Below, piece by piece: positions 10,529 through 20,396 of a DNA stretch of 64,000 nt. Source of the stretch: Vibrio metschnikovii CIP 69.14. Lineage in GTDB: Bacteria; Pseudomonadota; Gammaproteobacteria; Enterobacterales; Vibrionaceae. A program made the position numbers and the translations under genes. The stretch is from positions 62,001-126,000 of the forward strand of contig NZ_ACZO01000004.1 in assembly GCF_000176155.1 (NCBI RefSeq). The letters are read 5' to 3'. Position 1 is the stretch's first letter. The number at the start of each line of letters is the position of its first letter. The notes beneath the pieces were generated by a model. That model saw nothing but the letters and a program-made list of their open reading frames with translations. It did no database searches and was not told where the DNA came from.

Positions 10529-10864
10529 TTAGCGAGGAATCTCATCGCCTTTAGGGGCTGGAATATCACTCACTGAGTTATCAGCTTGCTCGACCACATG
10601 ACCTTGTAACGGGTCAACCCATTGTGATTCGGTTTTGTGTGTAGACATATTGCCTAACACCAAGCTAATAACAAAAAATGCGGTTGCAAAAACTGCAGTC
10701 ATTCGGGTTAAAAAGTTACCTGAGCCACCAGCACCAAACACTGTGTTTGAAGCACCGGCACCGAATGAGGCTCCCATATCTGCGCCTTTACCTTGTTGAA
10801 TCAACACTAGGCCGATAATACCAACCGCTGCCAACAGGTAAATCACAAGTAGAACTGTAAACAT
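10529..10864 (-). CDS. secG: preprotein translocase subunit SecG
   Basis: A 111-residue inner-membrane subunit of the SecYEG channel. Two transmembrane helices are visible (FTVLLVIYLLAAVGIIGLVL and MTAVFATAFFVISLVL), separated by the conserved QQGKGADMGASFGAG loop. The ATG at 10864 is preferred over a GTG three codons upstream because AGGTGG lies just before it and the N-terminus MFTVLLVIYLL fits the family. The neighbours (glmM upstream, tRNA-Leu downstream) match the known order. Confidence 0.94.
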   Translation of the reverse strand: MFTVLLVIYLLAAVGIIGLVLIQQGKGADMGASFGAGASNTVFGAGGSGNFLTRMTAVFATAFFVISLVLGNMSTHKTESQWVDPLQGHVVEQADNSVSDIPAPKGDEIPR

Positions 10865-11120
10865 TGCTTCCACCTATGTTCCAAATTGTTGAGCCAGCGC
10901 CGTTCAATCATGCGACTTAAACAAGGCTAGCGACCTCCTCATCGAGGGCGGACGCAATACTAACGAATGCCCGTTTCGCTGACAAGAGGTATTTAGCAAA
11001 AAAGTCTTTTTTATCAATCAAACGGTCAAAAAAGGCTCAACAATCGGCATTGATAACGCTATTCTCTCTATTTATTAACATTGGTCGCCATTAAAAAATA
11101 GAGAAAAAGACGCTAAAAAC

Positions 11121-12461
11121 TTAGCAATTGGCTTTGACCGCCGCCGCAATCTCTAACGCTGATGCTTGTACTAACTGGGCATCTTCGCCCTCTACCATCA
11201 CTCGAATAAGAGGCTCGGTGCCCGACGCACGTAACAGTACCCGTCCTTTATCACCGAGCTGAGATTCAACCTGCTTTACCGCCGCCAATACCGCTGTCGA
11301 TTCAAGAGGTTTGCTCTGCCCACTAAAGCGAACATTTTCTAACACTTGTGGATAGAGAGTCATACCTTGCGATAATTCATATAAAGACAAATTACTGTCA
11401 ATAACCGAGGCTAACACTTGCAACGCGGCAACAATGGCATCTCCAGTCGTGACTTTGTCGAGTAAAATCACATGCCCTGAATTTTCAGCACCAATTTTCC
11501 ACCCTTTTTCGAGCAGTTTTTCCATTACATAGCGATCACCGACCGCTGCGCGGACAAATGGAATACCTAGCTGCTTTAAGCCATTTTCCATGCCTAAATT
11601 CGTCATCAGGGTGCCAACCACCCCACCTTTCAGCTCACCTCGGCGCAGAGCATCACGAGCAATGATATAAGCTATCTGATCGCCATCGATTTTATGCCCC
11701 AAATGATCAACCATGATGATTCGATCACCATCACCATCAAAAGCCAGCCCTAAATCGGCTTGCTCAGCCACCACTTTCTGTTGCAAGGCACGAACATCGG
11801 TCGCACCCACCTGATCGTTGATGTTTAAACCATTCGGCTCAGTGCCGATGGAGACCACTTCTGCACCTAGCTCTTTAAAAACATTAGGGGCGATATGGTA
11901 GGTTGCCCCATGAGCGCAATCGACCACGATTTTTAAACCAGATAGACTAAGTGTGGAAGGAAAAGTACTTTTGCAAAATTCGATATAACGGCCAGCAGCA
12001 TCGACCAAACGAGTCGCTTTACCCAACTCAGCCGATTCAACACATTCAATCGGTTTATCTAATTCAGCCTCGATAGCCAATTCCAGTTCATCGGGTAATT
12101 TAGTCCCAGCAGAAGAGAAGAATTTGATGCCATTGTCATAATAAGGGTTATGCGATGCAGAAATCACAATCCCCGCTTCGGCGCGAAAAGTTTGGGTAAG
12201 ATAAGCAACGGCAGGCGTCGGCATTGGCCCAGTGAAAATCGCTTTTAACCCGGCAGCAGCTAGACCTGCTTCTAATGCAGACTCCAGCATATAACCTGAA
12301 ATTCGCGTGTCTTTACCGATAATCACTTTTTTGGTGCCTTGCTGAGCCAACACACGCCCCGCAGCCCAACCAAGTTTTAAAACAAAATCAGGCGTGATTG
12401 GATACTCACCAACTCGGCCTCGAATACCATCGGTGCCAAAATAACGTCTAGTGTTAGACAT
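11121..12461 (-). CDS. glmM: phosphoglucosamine mutase
   Basis: A 446-residue enzyme converting glucosamine-6-P to glucosamine-1-P for UDP-GlcNAc, peptidoglycan and LPS synthesis. The phosphoserine loop ISASHNP places the catalytic Ser at residue 103, the metal loop DGDGDR is present near residue 245, and the C-terminal phosphate-binding loop [15 protein letters not shown] completes the alpha-D-phosphohexomutase architecture. It lies nine bases downstream of folP, as in E. coli (folP-glmM). A second phosphohexomutase in this window, at 44574, belongs to the chitin operon and is a different subfamily. Confidence 0.97.
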   Translation of the reverse strand: MSNTRRYFGTDGIRGRVGEYPITPDFVLKLGWAAGRVLAQQGTKKVIIGKDTRISGYMLESALEAGLAAAGLKAIFTGPMPTPAVAYLTQTFRAEAGIVISASHNPYYDNGIKFFSSAGTKLPDELELAIEAELDKPIECVESAELGKATRLVDAAGRYIEFCKSTFPSTLSLSGLKIVVDCAHGATYHIAPNVFKELGAEVVSIGTEPNGLNINDQVGATDVRALQQKVVAEQADLGLAFDGDGDRIIMVDHLGHKIDGDQIAYIIARDALRRGELKGGVVGTLMTNLGMENGLKQLGIPFVRAAVGDRYVMEKLLEKGWKIGAENSGHVILLDKVTTGDAIVAALQVLASVIDSNLSLYELSQGMTLYPQVLENVRFSGQSKPLESTAVLAAVKQVESQLGDKGRVLLRASGTEPLIRVMVEGEDAQLVQASALEIAAAVKANC

Positions 12462-12470
12462 AATACTTCC

Positions 12471-13307
12471 TTAATGTTTATGACGCTGCATCATTTGTAT
12501 GATCGTCAATGCTTCTACGGTTTGTTCAACATCATGTACGCGAAGAATCTGCGCACCTTTTAAAGCCGCTAATGTTGCGCTCGTCACGCTCGCCACCATG
12601 CATTGTGCCGGCTTTTTACCTAATGGTTTAAACAACATTGATTTACGAGACATTCCAGCCAGTAAAGGCAAACCAAAATGGTGAAAGGCCTCTAAATTCG
12701 CTAACAGATGATAATTGTGTTCCAGTGATTTACCAAAACCAAATCCAGGATCCAGAATAATATTCTGGCGTAGGATCCCCGCTTTCTCACATGCGGCAAT
12801 ACGCTCGACTAAAAATTCATCCACCTCTTTTAAAATATCATCATATTCAGGAGCGATTTGCATCGTTCTTGGCTGGCCTTTCATATGCATAATACACACT
12901 GGCACTTGGGCATCGGCGGCGGCTTGCAAAGCCCCCGGCTCTTGTAACGCTCGTACATCATTAATTAAATCAGCGCCCGCTTGTACCGCCTGACGCATAA
13001 CTTCCGCTTTACTGGTATCAATCGATATCCAAATTTCAGGATAATGATGGCGGATAGCCTGAATAACCGGGATCACTCGTCCAAGCTCTTCGGCGAGCGA
13101 TACCTCTGGCGCCCCCGGACGTGTCGATTCACCACCGATATCAATAATGCTGACTCCGGCATCAATCATCTGTTTGGCTCGTAAAAGTGCACGCTGTACA
13201 GTGGTGTATTGACCACCGTCAGAAAAAGAGTCTGGGGTCGTATTCAGTATTCCCATCACTTGAGGCTGGTCAAGCTGAAGCTGTTTGGTTGTGGTTTGAA
13301 TTTTCAT
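12471..13307 (-). CDS. folP: dihydropteroate synthase
   Basis: A 278-residue TIM-barrel enzyme condensing p-aminobenzoate with hydroxymethyl-dihydropterin pyrophosphate in folate synthesis; target of sulfonamides. The motifs VMGILNTTPDSFSDGG and DIGGESTRPGAPEVS are diagnostic. The start MKIQTTTKQLQLDQPQVMG aligns with the E. coli N-terminus and has CAGAGGC upstream; a 21-residue upstream extension to 13370 is not family-like. It is followed by glmM after nine bases. Confidence 0.96.
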   Translation of the reverse strand: MKIQTTTKQLQLDQPQVMGILNTTPDSFSDGGQYTTVQRALLRAKQMIDAGVSIIDIGGESTRPGAPEVSLAEELGRVIPVIQAIRHHYPEIWISIDTSKAEVMRQAVQAGADLINDVRALQEPGALQAAADAQVPVCIMHMKGQPRTMQIAPEYDDILKEVDEFLVERIAACEKAGILRQNIILDPGFGFGKSLEHNYHLLANLEAFHHFGLPLLAGMSRKSMLFKPLGKKPAQCMVASVTSATLAALKGAQILRVHDVEQTVEALTIIQMMQRHKH

Positions 13308-13438
13308 AAGCCTCTGAATATAGAATGGATTAACAAAGAATACGTTACCCCTATCACTCACTAAGCTCAAGAGTTATAGCAAAACGATAAATAACTTATT
13401 CATCGAAATGGCAATCCAAAACGTGTTCGCCAGTAAGT

Positions 13439-13464
13439 AAAAAACCCCGAACAAGTCGGGGTTT
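13439..13464 (-). terminator. ftsH terminator
   Basis: On the minus strand AAACCCCGA-CTTGT-TCGGGGTTT followed by TTTTAC forms an intrinsic terminator 17 bases past the ftsH stop. folP therefore probably depends on its own promoter in 13308-13438 or on read-through. Confidence 0.85.
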
Positions 13465-13481
13465 GATTATCAGATAAAACG

Positions 13482-15416
13482 TTAATCTTTATCTTTGTGT
13501 TCTGAAGCTGGTGGAGTTTCCACATCAGATTCTGCAGAAGCGGTAGACTCTGGCTCAACATTATCTTGAGTGGCTCTAGCAGCCTGATCGGCCCAACCAG
13601 CAGGTTCACGAATCTCCGATTTACGAGCCATCAAATCATCAATCTGTCCTGCATCGATGGTTTCATATTTCATCAGTGCGTCTTTCATCGCGTGCATAAT
13701 ATCCATGTTTTTCTCAAGGATCTCACGGGCACGATCATAGTTACGGTCAATGATCTTACGAACTTCATCATCAATCAGCTTGGCAGTATCTTCAGAAACG
13801 TGCTTAGTTTGTGTCACACTACGACCTAAGAACACTTCACCTTCATCTTCTGCATAGAGAAGAGGACCGAGTTTCTCTGAAAAACCCCATTGAGTGACCA
13901 TCTTGCGAGCAATCGCTGTGGCTCGCTCAATGTCATTCGAAGCTCCAGTAGAAACGTTATCAGCACCATAAATCAGCTCTTCAGCAAGACGGCCGCCATA
14001 AAGACTGGATATCATCGATTCTAGATGTTGCTTAGACATGCTGACACGATCTTGTTCTGGTAAGTACATAGTCACACCCAACGCTCTTCCGCGAGGGATA
14101 ATAGAAACTTTGTACACCGGATCATGTTCAGGGACTAAACGCCCAACAATCGCGTGGCCAGCCTCGTGATAAGCCGTTGATGCTTTCGTCTCTTCAGACA
14201 TCACCATTGAGCGGCGCTCTGCACCCATCATGATTTTGTCTTTAGCCAGTTCAAACTCAACCATAGACACATTGCGTTTATTACCACGAGCCGCAAATAG
14301 TGCCGCTTCATTGACGAGGTTGGCTAAATCTGCCCCCGAGAAGCCCGGTGTACCACGAGCAATCAACGACGGTTGCACATCATTCGCTAATGGGACTTTA
14401 CGCATGTGAACTTTTAAGATTTGCTCACGACCACGAACATCAGGTAAACCAACGACAACTTGGCGGTCGAAACGACCTGGACGTAATAATGCAGGGTCCA
14501 ATACATCAGGACGGTTAGTTGCGGCAATAACGATAACGCCTTCGTTACCTTCAAAACCGTCCATCTCAACCAACATTTGGTTTAAGGTTTGTTCACGTTC
14601 ATCGTGACCACCGCCGACACCAGCACCACGCTGACGACCGACCGCATCAATTTCATCGATAAAAATGATACAAGGCGAGGCTTTTTTAGCTTGCTCAAAC
14701 ATGTCGCGCACGCGCGATGCACCAACACCGACAAACATTTCAACGAAGTCAGAACCAGAGATAGTGAAAAAAGGCACCTTGGCTTCACCAGCAATTGCTT
14801 TAGCCAGCAAGGTTTTACCCGTACCAGGGGGACCAACCATCAACACACCCGTTGGGATTTTACCACCCAACTTCTGGAATCGACTAGGATCGCGCAGATA
14901 ATCAACCAATTCTTTGACGTCTTCTTTCGCTTCATCACAGCCAGCAACGTCAGTAAAATTCGTTTTAATCTGCTCTTCACTCATCATCCGAGCTTTACTT
15001 TTGCCGAAGGACATGGCGCCTTTGCCACCGCCGCCCTGCATTTGACGCATGAAGAAAATCCACACCCCAATTAGCAATATCATTGGGAACCAAGAGATAA
15101 AGATGGTTCCAAGCAGACTTTGTTCTTCTGGTGGTGTTCCTTGTACTCTTACGTTTTGATTAATCAGATCATCAAGCAGCTTTTGATCATATACTGGCAT
15201 GTAAGTAACGAATCGACTGTTACTACCACGGCGAGTAAAGGTAATTTCGCTGTTCTTGAATTGAGCTTCCTGAATTTGGCCTTGACCAACTTCTTGTACG
15301 AATGTGGTGTAGTTGTAGTCCACTGTTCTTCCGCTGCTGTCACCAGGGCCAAAGCTCTGGAAAACCGACATCAGCACAACGGCGATAACCAGCCACAGTA
15401 TTAGATTTTTTGCCAT
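13482..15416 (-). CDS. ftsH: ATP-dependent zinc metalloprotease FtsH
   Basis: A 644-residue hexameric membrane AAA+ protease. An N-terminal transmembrane helix ([15 protein letters not shown]), a small periplasmic domain, a second helix ([17 protein letters not shown]), the AAA module with Walker A GPPGTGKT near residue 195, and the zinc motif HEAGH near residue 417 are all present. In E. coli it degrades LpxC, RpoH and orphan membrane proteins. The start MAKNLILWL is chosen over three extra upstream residues by similarity. It follows rlmE as in E. coli. Confidence 0.98.
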   Translation of the reverse strand: MAKNLILWLVIAVVLMSVFQSFGPGDSSGRTVDYNYTTFVQEVGQGQIQEAQFKNSEITFTRRGSNSRFVTYMPVYDQKLLDDLINQNVRVQGTPPEEQSLLGTIFISWFPMILLIGVWIFFMRQMQGGGGKGAMSFGKSKARMMSEEQIKTNFTDVAGCDEAKEDVKELVDYLRDPSRFQKLGGKIPTGVLMVGPPGTGKTLLAKAIAGEAKVPFFTISGSDFVEMFVGVGASRVRDMFEQAKKASPCIIFIDEIDAVGRQRGAGVGGGHDEREQTLNQMLVEMDGFEGNEGVIVIAATNRPDVLDPALLRPGRFDRQVVVGLPDVRGREQILKVHMRKVPLANDVQPSLIARGTPGFSGADLANLVNEAALFAARGNKRNVSMVEFELAKDKIMMGAERRSMVMSEETKASTAYHEAGHAIVGRLVPEHDPVYKVSIIPRGRALGVTMYLPEQDRVSMSKQHLESMISSLYGGRLAEELIYGADNVSTGASNDIERATAIARKMVTQWGFSEKLGPLLYAEDEGEVFLGRSVTQTKHVSEDTAKLIDDEVRKIIDRNYDRAREILEKNMDIMHAMKDALMKYETIDAGQIDDLMARKSEIREPAGWADQAARATQDNVEPESTASAESDVETPPASEHKDKD

Positions 15417-15523
15417 GTCACTCAAGGTGCAAGCCTCGCGATAACTAGTTGTAATTAAAGGTAGGGTACTACAGTTTGTAGGCTGTAGCTATAGTGTTAA
15501 CTCTCACCGATAAAGGCAAATAG

Positions 15524-16153
15524 TTAACCTTTGTAACCAGTGGCAACAACATAAACCTCTCGAGAGCGTGCTCTTGAAGAATCTGGTTTACGAATTTTGA
15601 CCGCCTTGAACATACTACGTACCTCTTGGACATAATGATCAAAACCTTCGCCCTGGAACACTTTGACCACAAAACTACCATTAGGGATAAGAACTTGTCG
15701 ACACATATCTAATGCTAATTCCACCAGATACATCGCTCTTGGTTGATCCACTGAATTATTTCCGGCCATATTAGGGGCCATATCAGACATCACCACATCA
15801 ACCATATCTGGTTGAATACGTTCGATTAATGCAGCCAGAACGCTCTCTTCTCGGAAGTCACCTTGTAAAAAAGAGACACCGGCAATCGAATCCATCGGCA
15901 AAATGTCACAAGCAATGACCTGTCCTGTATCACCAACAATACTAGCCGCATATTGTGACCAACCACCGGGCGCAGCCCCTAAATCAACGACGGTCATACC
16001 AGTACGCAGTAACTTATCCTTACTTTGGATCTCTTTTAGCTTAAAAATCGCACGTGAACGATAACCTTTCTTTTTTGCTTCATGAACATAGATGTCATCA
16101 AAATGCTCTTTCAACCAACGAGAAGAACTCGCGGAATGTTTCTGTTTACTCAT
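15524..16153 (-). CDS. rlmE: 23S rRNA 2'-O-methyltransferase RlmE (FtsJ/RrmJ)
   Basis: A 209-residue heat-shock methyltransferase that modifies U2552 of 23S rRNA; the length equals E. coli RlmE. The SAM-binding segment [15 protein letters not shown] and the catalytic region [15 protein letters not shown] are clear. The start [18 protein letters not shown] is the family N-terminus; a 45-residue upstream extension to 16288 would overlap yhbY on the other strand and is rejected. It is divergent from yhbY across about 120 bases. Confidence 0.97.
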   Translation of the reverse strand: MSKQKHSASSSRWLKEHFDDIYVHEAKKKGYRSRAIFKLKEIQSKDKLLRTGMTVVDLGAAPGGWSQYAASIVGDTGQVIACDILPMDSIAGVSFLQGDFREESVLAALIERIQPDMVDVVMSDMAPNMAGNNSVDQPRAMYLVELALDMCRQVLIPNGSFVVKVFQGEGFDHYVQEVRSMFKAVKIRKPDSSRARSREVYVVATGYKG

Positions 16154-16271
16154 TCGATACCTAACTAAGGTGCTTCTATTCGAGAAAGTCTTGTAGAAAA
16201 TATAGTCTTCCTGAGTAGATGGCGCTAAAATGGTGGTTTTCAACCCTAATATTAATAAATTTGGTCGCGTA

Positions 16272-16568
16272 ATGAATCTAAGCAACAAACAAAAGCAGCA
16301 CCTGAAAGGATTGGCTCACCACTTAAACCCAGTAGTATTGATGGGTGCCAATGGCCTCACCGAAGCTGTTTTGGCAGAAATCGAAATTGCGCTTAACTAT
16401 CATGAACTCATTAAAGTCAAGGTAGTATCAGAAGACCGTGAAACGAAACTATTGATTGTTGATGCGATCGTTCGTGAAACGGGTGCAGAAAAAGTCCAAG
16501 TCATTGGTAAAACCTTGGTCCTTTACCGCCCATCTGAGCAGCGTAAAATCGAATTACCCCGCAAATAA
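16272..16568 (+). CDS. yhbY: ribosome assembly RNA-binding protein YhbY
   Basis: A 98-residue CRM-domain (CRS1/YhbY) protein associated with pre-50S particles in E. coli. The conserved [21 protein letters not shown] with the GxxG-like loop is obvious. The ATG at 16272 gives the family N-terminus [12 protein letters not shown]; a 14-residue upstream extension runs into the divergent rlmE promoter region and is not chosen. It is transcribed away from rlmE and faces greA across a shared terminator. Confidence 0.95.
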   Translation: MNLSNKQKQHLKGLAHHLNPVVLMGANGLTEAVLAEIEIALNYHELIKVKVVSEDRETKLLIVDAIVRETGAEKVQVIGKTLVLYRPSEQRKIELPRK

Positions 16569-16613
16569 ATTGCTCCGTTCGATAAGTATGCGAGCATCGC
16601 TACTTAAGCTTAT

Positions 16614-16640
16614 AAAAAGGTCGCCTTGGGCGACCTTTTT
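16614..16640. terminator. bidirectional terminator between yhbY and greA
   Basis: A perfect 12-base stem AAAAAGGTCGCC / GGCGACCTTTTT with loop TTG lies between the convergent yhbY (+) and greA (-) genes and has flanking A and T runs for both strands. Confidence 0.92.
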
Positions 16641-16719
16641 ATTGTTGTTTCTGTTAAACACTCGGTACACACTACGAAATACCTCTCGACGGTTAATCTC
16701 AATAGTGTCTCAGCTCGAT

Positions 16720-17193
16720 TTACAGATAATCAACCTTGTCTATTTCAAAGACTTTATCACCGCCTGGGGTCGAGATGGTGACTTCGTCACCTTCCATTTT
16801 ACCAATTAACCCACGAGCAATCGGTGAACTGACTGAAATGCGTCCTGCTTTGATTTCCGCTTCATCATCACCCACGATTTGATAACGCTTCTCTTCATCA
16901 GTATCGACATCAATCAAGCTCACTGTCGAACCAAAAATCACTTTTCCTGTGTTTTCTATCTTTGCGATATCAATCACTTGAGCTACCGATAATTTATATT
17001 CGATATCGCGAATCTGAGCTTCGCAGATCCCTTGCTCTTCTCGAGCGGCATGATATTCGGCATTCTCTTTTAAATCACCTAATTCACGAGCTTCAGCAAT
17101 CGCTTGAGTGATTTTTGGACGCAGCTTAAGTAGTCGCTCAAGTTCATCACGCAGCAATTTTTCACCGCGTACGGTCATTGGAACTTTTTCCAT
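16720..17193 (-). CDS. greA: transcription elongation factor GreA
   Basis: A 157-residue factor that stimulates transcript cleavage by backtracked RNA polymerase. The N-terminal coiled coil (residues 10-75, with the [20 protein letters not shown] tip carrying the acidic residues used in catalysis) and the FKBP-like C-terminal domain ([20 protein letters not shown]) are intact. AGAGGTAA precedes the ATG at 17193. It is convergent with yhbY and divergent from ompU. Confidence 0.97.
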   Translation of the reverse strand: MEKVPMTVRGEKLLRDELERLLKLRPKITQAIAEARELGDLKENAEYHAAREEQGICEAQIRDIEYKLSVAQVIDIAKIENTGKVIFGSTVSLIDVDTDEEKRYQIVGDDEAEIKAGRISVSSPIARGLIGKMEGDEVTISTPGGDKVFEIDKVDYL

Positions 17194-17370
17194 CTTATTA
17201 CCTCTATGCCAAAACTATCTTTGGACAATACAAAACTACCCAACCCGATAAGGGGGTCAGGTAGTCGTCTTTGAATGCATACTTATCAGTGTAAACAAAC
17301 ATGACGATGAAATCATCCAAATTCAATCATTGCGATCAAAAATTGAGATTAGGCACAATGAGGTAAATTT

Positions 17371-17390
17371 AATGTGATCCATCCCACACA
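17371..17390. promoter_or_regulatory. candidate CRP site
   Basis: AATGTGATCCATCCCACACA contains TGTGA-N6-CCACA, one mismatch from the CRP core TGTGA-N6-TCACA. It is about 370 bases upstream of the ompU start and 180 upstream of greA, so its target is uncertain. Confidence 0.35.
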
Positions 17391-17609
17391 CCAACCTAGT
17401 TAAAAAACATTCAAAATGACTAAAAAAATCTAAATAACCCACTTAGAAACAACGGTCAGACCAGCGACCAAAAACCTATAAAGTGAATTAAAATCAAAGG
17501 TTTGATATTTTTTACATCGCAATAAAACACTGTTCATTACTGGAATTTATATCATTTTACTAACGGATAACGGAACTTTGCAGTTACAAAGGTAGACACG
17601 AATAGGTCG

Positions 17610-17660
17610 AATGTTTCACCTGTGGGTTCACTTCTTTGAAGTCACACGAGTAGAAACATT
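17610..17660 (+). promoter_or_regulatory. long hairpin in the ompU leader
   Basis: AATGTTTC (17610-17617) pairs with GAAACATT (17653-17660). Inside, ACTTC-TTT-GAAGT (630-642) is extended by TGTG/CACA with a bulge. The 51-base structure ends about 100 bases before the ompU ATG and would lie in the mRNA leader or act as a DNA dyad. Its function is unknown. Confidence 0.5.
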
Positions 17661-17758
17661 GGTTGTTCGTTGCACATATCAATGATTTGAACCATCGCTT
17701 TCAAACGCTGTTATGTCGCCGATAACAATTTATGGACAGTAAATTAGGACTTAATAAA

Positions 17759-18742
17759 ATGAACAAAACTCTGATTGCTCTAGCAGTTTCAGCTGCCGCA
17801 ATGACCGCTGGCGTTAATGCTGGTGAAATTTACAACCAAGATGGAACTTCGCTTGCGCTAGGTGGCCGTGCTGAAGCTCGTCTATCTCTAAAAGATGGTA
17901 AAGCAGAAGATGCTTCACGTGTACGTATCAATGTACTGGGCAAAACTCAAATCAATGACAGCCTGTATGGTCTTGGTTTCTACGAAGGTGAATTCACTAC
18001 AGCTGATAAAGGCGGTGAAGTAGATAAAGGAAGTAATGACCTAACTAACCGTTACGCTTTTGCTGGTATCGGCGGTGATTTTGGTCTAGTGACTTACGGT
18101 AAAAATGACGGCGCACTAGGTGTGATCACTGACTTTACCGATATCATGGCTTACCACGGTAATAAAGCGGCTTACAAACTGACCGTTGCTGACCGTGCTG
18201 ACAACATGCTGACTTACGCGGGTCAATTTGATGATCTTGCAGTAAAAGCCAGCTACCGTTTTGCTGACCGTGTAGAAGGGGTAAATTTTGGTGACAATAA
18301 CCAAGATGGTTACTCACTCTCTGCAATTTATGCATTTGCTGACACTGGCTTTGCTGTTGGTGCTGGTTACGCCGATCAAGACAAAGCTGATCAGTGGATG
18401 CTAGCGGCCTCTTACGCGATCAACGATTTGTACTTTGCCGGTACTTACGTTGATGGTCAAGACAAGAGTGGCGTTAACAAAAAAGACAAAACTGGTTATG
18501 AGTTAGCCGCTAAATACACGATGCAACAAACTGTATTTACGACTTCTTACAACTACTTAGAGTCTAAAACTTCAGGTCAAAAAACTGACGAAGCTGATAG
18601 CATTGCTATCGATGCAACTTACTTCTTCAAGCCTAACTTCCGTTCTTACATCTCATACAACTTTAACCTGCTAGATTCAGATAAAGTAGGTAAAGTGAAC
18701 GCTGAAGATGAGCTAGCTCTAGGTCTACGTTACGACTTCTAA
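17759..18742 (+). CDS. ompU: OmpU-type outer membrane porin
   Basis: A 327-residue trimeric general porin with signal peptide MNKTLIALAVSAAAMTAGVNA followed by 16-strand beta-barrel sequence ending in the assembly signal LRYDF (terminal Phe). Segments GGRAEARLSLKDGKA, GALGVITDFTDIMAYHG and YYFKPNFRSYISY-like strands match V. cholerae OmpU, which is ToxR-activated and contributes to bile resistance. The ATG at 17759 follows AGGACTTAATAAA; nine upstream residues are discarded because they precede the signal peptide. Codon use is highly biased (GGT, CGT, GAC), as expected for an abundant protein. It lies between greA and dacB as in V. cholerae. Confidence 0.96.
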   Translation: MNKTLIALAVSAAAMTAGVNAGEIYNQDGTSLALGGRAEARLSLKDGKAEDASRVRINVLGKTQINDSLYGLGFYEGEFTTADKGGEVDKGSNDLTNRYAFAGIGGDFGLVTYGKNDGALGVITDFTDIMAYHGNKAAYKLTVADRADNMLTYAGQFDDLAVKASYRFADRVEGVNFGDNNQDGYSLSAIYAFADTGFAVGAGYADQDKADQWMLAASYAINDLYFAGTYVDGQDKSGVNKKDKTGYELAAKYTMQQTVFTTSYNYLESKTSGQKTDEADSIAIDATYFFKPNFRSYISYNFNLLDSDKVGKVNAEDELALGLRYDF

Positions 18743-18782
18743 GTCGCCCTAATTACGCATAATGATGCTTAATTAACACTCC

Positions 18783-18809
18783 AAACGCCTGCGCACTAGC
18801 AGGCGTTTT
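18783..18809 (+). terminator. ompU terminator
   Basis: AAACGCCTG-CGCACTAG-CAGGCGTTTT, a nine-base stem followed by T residues, 40 bases after the ompU stop. Confidence 0.85.
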
Positions 18810-18857
18810 ATTCTCTGGCTATACTTGCCTTCCTGTTTGATTGATTGTCGATTGTTT

Positions 18858-20288
18858 ATGCATTGTCTATGGCGCCGTCTTTCCTCTATTTTCATGTTGT
18901 CTTACCTGTTTATCGTGCTCCCCGTTTGGGCAGACTTTGAGCAAGCAAAAGCACAACTGCCAACAGGTACTCGCAGCGGTTTAATCAGCCAATTACTCAA
19001 TGAACAGCAAACCGTTAACCAATACACCGATGGGTATTTCCCACCTGCCAGCACCTTAAAAATCATTACGGCTTTGGCGAGCCAACTCGAACTCGGTGAG
19101 CAATTTCGTTTTACCACCGAGTTACGTGCTGATAACAATCAGCTGGCCTTGATTTTTTCTGGCGATCCAACTTTAACTACCGCCAACTTACGTCAATTAT
19201 TCAGTCAATATCGCTCTAAACACGGTCGCAAGATTAGCGGAGATATCTGGCTCGACATCAGTCAATTCAGTGGTTATCAACGAGCGGTAGGTTGGCCTTG
19301 GGATAGTCTTGGCGTGTGTTATAGCGCTCCGGTCAGCGCGGTTAATCTTGATGGCAACTGTATTCAAGCGTCGATTTATACCCAAGATAACGGTTCTACT
19401 CGAGTTTATGTTCCCCCTCATTACCCGGTTCATGTCAGTAGTGAGGCTAAAACGGTCTCTCAAGCTCTGCAGCAAAGCTTACATTGTGATTTAGAGTTAA
19501 TCGCCACGCCTAACAATCATTATCAATTGTCAGGCTGTTTAGCGGAACGTGAGCAACCACTACCGCTTCGCTTTGCCGTACAAAATCCTGAACTCTACGC
19601 TCAACGCGTCATTCATCAACTGCTACGACAACTTGGCATCCATTTAGAAGGCGATATAAAAATCGGTCAGCCTCCAGAAATACAGACTATGGCGAGTATT
19701 GCGATACATCGCTCGGCAGCACTGCCTGAACTGCTCAAAATCATGCTCCAAGACTCGAATAACTTGATTGCTGACTCTCTCACCAAAACCTTAGGCCAGC
19801 ACTTTTTTTTGCAGCCCGGAAGCTTTGCTAATGGCACTGAAGCCATGAAACAAATTATCTTTGCCAACACCGGAATTGATTTGCAAGATGCTCAGTTAGT
19901 CGATGGCTCAGGGTTATCACGTAATAACCGCTTACGCTTAGAGTCGATGCGTCAAATCCTTGCCTATTTGGCTGCTCACGATCAGCAATTATCGTTATTG
20001 AGTTTGCTGCCAACGGCCGGAGAGAGTGGAACTTTACTCTATCGTCGTAGTATGCGTCATAGTAGCGTACGAGGTCAGCTTATCGCCAAAAGTGGCTCGT
20101 TATACGGCACACATAACATGGCGGGTTTTGTTGTCAATGAGCAAGGTAAACCACTAAGCCTATTTATTCAGTACGTGACGGATTATTTCCCATCCACTGC
20201 CAATGCTCACTTACCGATAGAACCACCCATTACCCAATTTGAGCTACGTTTCTATCAAGATGTGATTAACATGGCTCACGGCCAATAA
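18858..20288 (+). CDS. dacB: D-alanyl-D-alanine carboxypeptidase/endopeptidase (PBP4, DacB)
   Basis: A periplasmic low-molecular-mass class C penicillin-binding protein of about 476 residues. After a signal peptide (hydrophobic IFMLSYLFIVLPVWA) the three active-site motifs appear in order: SxxK as ASTLK, SxN as DSNN, and K(T/S)G as AKSGS. A long insert between the first two motifs is typical of PBP4. The start is uncertain: TTG at 18825, ATG at 18858 and ATG at 18894 are in frame and none has a clear Shine-Dalgarno; 18858 gives a complete signal peptide and the E. coli-like length (477). The stop codon lies inside the terminator stem. Confidence 0.92.
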   Translation: MHCLWRRLSSIFMLSYLFIVLPVWADFEQAKAQLPTGTRSGLISQLLNEQQTVNQYTDGYFPPASTLKIITALASQLELGEQFRFTTELRADNNQLALIFSGDPTLTTANLRQLFSQYRSKHGRKISGDIWLDISQFSGYQRAVGWPWDSLGVCYSAPVSAVNLDGNCIQASIYTQDNGSTRVYVPPHYPVHVSSEAKTVSQALQQSLHCDLELIATPNNHYQLSGCLAEREQPLPLRFAVQNPELYAQRVIHQLLRQLGIHLEGDIKIGQPPEIQTMASIAIHRSAALPELLKIMLQDSNNLIADSLTKTLGQHFFLQPGSFANGTEAMKQIIFANTGIDLQDAQLVDGSGLSRNNRLRLESMRQILAYLAAHDQQLSLLSLLPTAGESGTLLYRRSMRHSSVRGQLIAKSGSLYGTHNMAGFVVNEQGKPLSLFIQYVTDYFPSTANAHLPIEPPITQFELRFYQDVINMAHGQ

Positions 20289-20323
20289 ACAAAAAGCGCC
20301 TAACGGCGCTTTTTGTTTATTGG
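20282..20323. terminator. 19-bp perfect terminator shared by dacB and tyrS
   Basis: The arms 20282-20300 and 20305-20323 are perfectly complementary over 19 bases (core AAAAAGCGCC/GGCGCTTTTT) with loop TAAC. The dacB stop codon TAA (20286-20288) is part of the left arm. It serves convergent dacB and tyrS. Confidence 0.92.
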
Positions 20324-20396
20324 TTTTTATTTCTTGGGGATAAGCTTGTCGCTTTACCACATCACGGTTTAACTACCCTCGGTAGCTCATCACAAA

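Larger units (their letters stand above)
17194..17758. promoter_or_regulatory. greA-ompU divergent control region
   Basis: A 565-base, AT-rich region between divergent greA and ompU. It contains a CRP-like site (17371-17390) and a long leader hairpin (17610-17660). In V. cholerae the AT-rich ompU promoter is bound by ToxR; poly-T/A tracts occur at 17460-17530, but I could not assign ToxR sites or a confident -35/-10 pair. No plausible gene is seen. Confidence 0.5.

Noticed and set aside
11065..11104. TCTCTATTT/AAATAGAGA inverted repeat after glmM
   Set aside because: Nine AT-rich pairs with a 22-base loop and no U-run on the minus strand; too weak to call a terminator.
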